Assembly: GCA_017470605.1 (NCBI GenBank)
Contig: JAFUYH010000010.1
Location: 62,001 to 126,000, forward strand
Direction of reading: 5' to 3'
Source: Treponema sp.
GTDB taxonomy: Bacteria > Spirochaetota > Spirochaetia > Treponematales > Treponemataceae
Length of the DNA: 64,000 bases
A program made the position numbers and the translations under genes. This document shows positions 61,112 to 64,000 of this stretch, piece after piece. The notes beneath the pieces were generated by a model. That model saw only the letters and a program-made list of their open reading frames with translations, searched no databases and was not told the DNA's origin. Each line of letters begins with the position of its first letter. Positions within the stretch are counted from its first letter, which is position 1.

Positions 61112-61944
61112 TATTTGCAGTGCTCAACCAAGAAAGGTATCGCAGATTCAAAATCTACACCATACCAATTATAATCCCCATGCTCCAGCGTCCTGCTGAT
61201 TGATTCAACCACAAAGTCTGCCGCCAGTCGGCAGGCTTTGTTTAATTCCATACCGCGAACCACAGCACCGGTAAGAACACTCGCAAAAATATCCCCGGTT
61301 CCATGAAAGCTCTGACTCATTCTTTTATGAAAATACCAGTCAATTTTATCTGCGGCAGAATCGTACATGGCAATTCCAATCTTTTTATCATCAAACTGAA
61401 TGCCCTTAAGCACAATTTTTTTTGCCCCAAGTCCGGCAAGTTTATGTAAAAGATCTTCTATATAATTGCGGTCATAACCTGTAGCCTTGTATTCAAGCCC
61501 CAGCATACAGCAGGCTTCCGTAAGATTTGGAACAATTACATCTGCATGAGAACATAATTTTGCCATTGCAAAGGCAAAATCCTGGGTAAAGCCTGTATAA
61601 AGTTTTCCGTTATCTGCCATGCAGGGATCAACAATTACAGTAGTGTCATTTTCTGCAAAATCATTAAAAAGTTTTTTCATGAGTTCAAGCTGTTCAAAAG
61701 AACCAAGATAACCTGTATAAATTGCATCAAAATGAAGGCCTTCTTTTTTCCAGTGGTCACAGACAGGCTGAATGTCTGCCGTAAGGTCGCGAAAAGTAAA
61801 CCCCTGGAAAGCAGTATGGGTAGAAAGAACCGCTGTAGGAATAACGCAAGTTTCCACCCCCATAGCAGAAATAACAGGAAGGGCAACCGTAAGAGAGCAT
61901 TTTCCTACACAAGAAATATCCTGAACTGTAATAATCCTTTTCAT
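61111..61944 (-). CDS. pdxY: Pyridoxamine/pyridoxal kinase
   Basis: The enzyme phosphorylates vitamin B6 vitamers for salvage to PLP. The 277-residue protein is a ribokinase-fold PdxK/PdxY type: the N-terminal VQDISCVGKCSL (7-18), IYTGYLGS (75-82) and DPCMADNGKLY (106-116) are typical, and the catalytic base Asp218 lies in HGTGDIFAS. Length is normal. The last 17 codons are repeated four times downstream. No ribosome site is obvious before the ATG; a weak TAGAAC box lies six bases upstream. It is divergent from the CobW-type gene. Confidence 0.92.
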   Translation of the reverse strand: MKRIITVQDISCVGKCSLTVALPVISAMGVETCVIPTAVLSTHTAFQGFTFRDLTADIQPVCDHWKKEGLHFDAIYTGYLGSFEQLELMKKLFNDFAENDTTVIVDPCMADNGKLYTGFTQDFAFAMAKLCSHADVIVPNLTEACCMLGLEYKATGYDRNYIEDLLHKLAGLGAKKIVLKGIQFDDKKIGIAMYDSAADKIDWYFHKRMSQSFHGTGDIFASVLTGAVVRGMELNKACRLAADFVVESISRTLEHGDYNWYGVDFESAIPFLVEHCK

Positions 61945-62039
61945 TGCTTTGTTCTACCCTATTCCGAAAAAAAAATCTATACTTGTTGCAATTTTTTTAT
62001 TATATTATAGATGAAATAAAAATTTTAAGAAGGATTATC

Positions 62040-63266
62040 ATGGCAAAGAAAAGAATTCCAATCACTCTGCTCTGCGGCTATCTTGGAGCAGGAAAAACAA
62101 CACTTTTAAACAGAGTCCTTACAAATCAGAAGGGCTATAAAGTTGCTGTAATTGTTAATGATATTGGCGAAGTTAATGTGGACGAGCGCCTTATTTCCCA
62201 GGAAGCAAAAATAGAAGATTCAAGTTCACTTGTTCCTCTTACAAATGGCTGTATCTGCTGCACCCTCAAAAGCGATATGGTAAAGCAGATTGAAGACCTG
62301 ATGGCAACAGGAAAATTTGACTACATCATGATAGAAGCTTCTGGTGTATGTGAGCCAATGCCGATTGCTCAGGCCATTGAACAAATTGAAATTGGTAAAC
62401 TTGATAACGTTGTTGGCGTTGTTGATGCCAGCCGACTTGTAGAAGAATTTGATGAAGGAAAGGCCCTTCTTAAAGAAAATATTGATGAAGAAGATATTGA
62501 ATCTCTTTTGATTCAGCAGATTGAATTCTGTTCTACATTGATTGTAAACAAACGCGACCTTGTTACAGACGAACAGATGAAGATGGTTCGCGCCGTAATC
62601 AATAAGATTCAGCCTTCAGTAAAAGTTATTGAAACGACACGCTGCGAAGTTCCTGTTGAAGAAATCATGGGAACAGACCGCTTTGATTTTGAAACTGTAT
62701 ACGCTTCTGCAGGCTGGGTAAAGGCTCTGGAAGAGCATGATGCAGAAGATGATGATGACGACGATGATGATGAGCACGAAGGACATCATGAGCATCATGA
62801 ACACGAAGGTCATCACCATGATGACGACGACGATGAACACGAAGGTCATGGACACCACCACCATCACCATGAACACAAACATGAAGGTGAAAGTGAAGAC
62901 GAATACGGTATCGGCTCATTTGTATATTATCGCCGCAAGCCATTTAACCGCCAGAAACTTGACGAATACGCATCACGCTGGCCTCGTAATATTATCCGCT
63001 CAAAGGGTGTAATCTGGTTCAGTGATGAAGAAGACATGGCTTATGTTCTTGAAACAAGCGGCCGTCAGATTCAGGCAGGATATTCAGGAAACTGGCTTGC
63101 TTCATGTCCTCCTGCAGAACAAAAAAGAGTTCTTGCAGAAGAACCAGAAATGAAAAAAGACTGGGATGAAAAAGTCGGCGACAGAATGATTAAACTTGTT
63201 GTAATCGGACGACATCTTGACCGCGCCCAGATTGAAGCAGATTTAGATAAGTGCCTTGATAAATAG
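62040..63266 (+). CDS. CobW/ZNG1-family GTPase metallochaperone
   Basis: COG0523 GTPases deliver metals, often zinc, to client enzymes. The 408-residue protein has the P-loop GYLGAGKTT (13-21), the metal site Cys71-x-Cys73-Cys74 in NGCICCTLK, NKRD for guanine binding (about 169-172), and a C-terminal CobW_C domain (about 290-405). Between the domains a low-complexity loop (about 232-285) has dense His, Asp and Glu, which would bind metal. The start at 62040 follows AAGGA. No zinc-uptake-regulator operator was recognised upstream. A client cannot be named. Confidence 0.92.
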   Translation: MAKKRIPITLLCGYLGAGKTTLLNRVLTNQKGYKVAVIVNDIGEVNVDERLISQEAKIEDSSSLVPLTNGCICCTLKSDMVKQIEDLMATGKFDYIMIEASGVCEPMPIAQAIEQIEIGKLDNVVGVVDASRLVEEFDEGKALLKENIDEEDIESLLIQQIEFCSTLIVNKRDLVTDEQMKMVRAVINKIQPSVKVIETTRCEVPVEEIMGTDRFDFETVYASAGWVKALEEHDAEDDDDDDDDEHEGHHEHHEHEGHHHDDDDDEHEGHGHHHHHHEHKHEGESEDEYGIGSFVYYRRKPFNRQKLDEYASRWPRNIIRSKGVIWFSDEEDMAYVLETSGRQIQAGYSGNWLASCPPAEQKRVLAEEPEMKKDWDEKVGDRMIKLVVIGRHLDRAQIEADLDKCLDK

Positions 63267-63287
63267 TTTTTGCCCTAAGGCTTTATG

Positions 63288-63348
63288 AAAAAAAGACCGG
63301 AAAATTGCTTCTTAAAAAAGAAAAAGCAAAAATTCCGGTCTTTTTTTT
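63288..63348. terminator. Bidirectional terminator
   Basis: AAAAAAGACCGGAA pairs with TTCCGGTCTTTTTT around an A-rich loop of about 30 bases. It lies between two convergent genes and has a T run on either strand. Confidence 0.8.
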
Positions 63349-63380
63349 ACAGTCTTTACGCTCTCCGAACTGAAAAAGCC

Positions 63381-64000
63381 CTATTCAACTTTTATAAATT
63401 CGCAAGAAGAACACAACCAGCTTTTTCCAGCCAGAGGTTCTTTAGTCTTAGGATTAAGATCCATCAGATATAAATCCCTAAACTCCTGTCCTTTTGAATC
63501 GCTTGAAAATGCGAACATCGGATTTTCTACTCTTATGTTAGTTTTTTTAAGTTCAGCACCGTTTGAATAAAAGCACATCAGCTTCCTGGAAGTTGAATCC
63601 CAGAAATAAAACGGAGCTTCCTTATAGATGCATTCCATGGTATTTTCATAGGCACCTGTTCCAATAACAATATTTCCCAAAGGATAAAAGCCTATGTCAT
63701 CAACAAGGATTCCTGTATATAAAAGATGATTTTTTCCTTTTAAATCGCGGGTCTGCATGCACAAACCAAACTGATTATGTTTTATTTCTGATCCAACGTT
63801 GTTCTGATAACAATCAGCGCACACGGCCTTTAAGAATTCCAGACCATCGGCAGTCTTTACTTCAAGGCAAACTACAAGTCTAGGGCCAGCACTTTTTGCT
63901 TTAGGAAAATCATAAACAGGCTCTTCATTCAAAAAAGCAACAGTTACCCTCTTGTAAGACATTTCAAAAATACCGCCCAAAAGATTCTCATAATTTTCTG
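63381..64000 (-). CDS. Unknown protein, 5' end outside the window
   Basis: About 205 residues are visible. The frame is open to the window edge, so the true start may lie beyond; ATG at 63962 (MSYKRV) is an internal alternative without a clear ribosome site. Two Cys pairs (CADC and CSSC, the second near the C-terminus) suggest a metal or disulphide site. The chain is soluble and beta-rich. It was not recognised. It converges with the CobW-type gene across a shared terminator. Confidence 0.6.
   Translation of the reverse strand, partial: ENYENLLGGIFEMSYKRVTVAFLNEEPVYDFPKAKSAGPRLVVCLEVKTADGLEFLKAVCADCYQNNVGSEIKHNQFGLCMQTRDLKGKNHLLYTGILVDDIGFYPLGNIVIGTGAYENTMECIYKEAPFYFWDSTSRKLMCFYSNGAELKKTNIRVENPMFAFSSDSKGQEFRDLYLMDLNPKTKEPLAGKSWLCSSCEFIKVE

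Noticed and set aside
62616-62943. Minus-strand frames opposite the His/Asp-rich loop
   Set aside because: They are shadows of CAT/GAT repeats in the CobW-type gene.

Overview
The window looks like a chromosomal segment of a gut or rumen Treponema (Spirochaetota). The evidence is a spirochaete-type stand-alone FliG, an outer-membrane style set of signal-peptide beta-barrel proteins, low-to-moderate G+C, AT-rich promoters of the TTGACA/TATAAT type, and a plant-polysaccharide gene set (GH94, GH5, GH2, GH29) together with pyruvate formate-lyase fermentation. No phage, IS transposase, CRISPR array, rRNA operon or plasmid functions are seen. The species assignment is inference.

Layout. 1-5740: end of an unknown gene, a class A penicillin-binding protein (PBP1A), a truncated ParB-like protein, an outer-membrane-like protein, RlmJ and an aldose epimerase. 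5802-16521 (minus strand): ClpB, a lipocalin/tocopherol-cyclase-like protein, a small protein, a very large M16 zinc peptidase, a TIM-barrel protein and FliG. 16522-16968: repeat-rich gap with tRNA-Gln. 16969-22740: ispE-spoVG, an extremely acidic small protein on the opposite strand, then rplU-rpmA-obg-yqeK-LCP-rsfS. 23127-34223: cellobiose phosphorylase, an SLC13-type permease, an M30-like lipoprotein peptidase, a DAP-decarboxylase-type enzyme, a Cache-GGDEF-EAL protein and GatB. 34322-42491: a fold-back element, then an alpha-2-macroglobulin lipoprotein overlapping PBP1C. 42604-45909: a porin-like protein, a C_GCAxxG_C_C protein, PflA and an RluA-type synthase. 45958-52626: a translationally coupled GH29-GH2-GH5 operon with a divergent AraC regulator. 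52707-57406: PflB, an outer-membrane-like protein and a beta-CASP nuclease. 57528-64000: a DUF2804-like/unknown pair, a tandem-repeat array, a pyridoxamine kinase, a CobW-type GTPase and a partial unknown gene.

How genes work together. The GH29/GH2/GH5 operon fits stepwise removal of fucose and galactose from, and cleavage of, a fucosylated xyloglucan-like glycan; cellobiose phosphorylase would feed beta-1,4-glucan products to glycolysis, and PflA/PflB would ferment the pyruvate. A2M plus PBP1C is the known envelope-defence/repair pair. ObgE, RsfS, L21, L27, GatB, RlmJ and the RluA-type enzyme form a ribosome and translation theme.

Most interesting observations: (1) the GH5 protein appears circularly permuted, with the usual last beta/alpha unit moved to the N-terminus; (2) four tandem 140-bp units follow the pyridoxamine kinase gene, each re-encoding the kinase's C-terminal peptide with mainly synonymous changes plus a nearly invariant hairpin; (3) that hairpin shares an internal-loop signature (GTTAAR opposite TA) with hairpins at two other loci whose stems covary; (4) several genes have promoters placed so that transcription should start at or within a few bases of the start codon (leaderless mRNAs); (5) an 85-residue protein that is more than half Asp/Glu; (6) twin 16-bp operator-like sites upstream of pflB.
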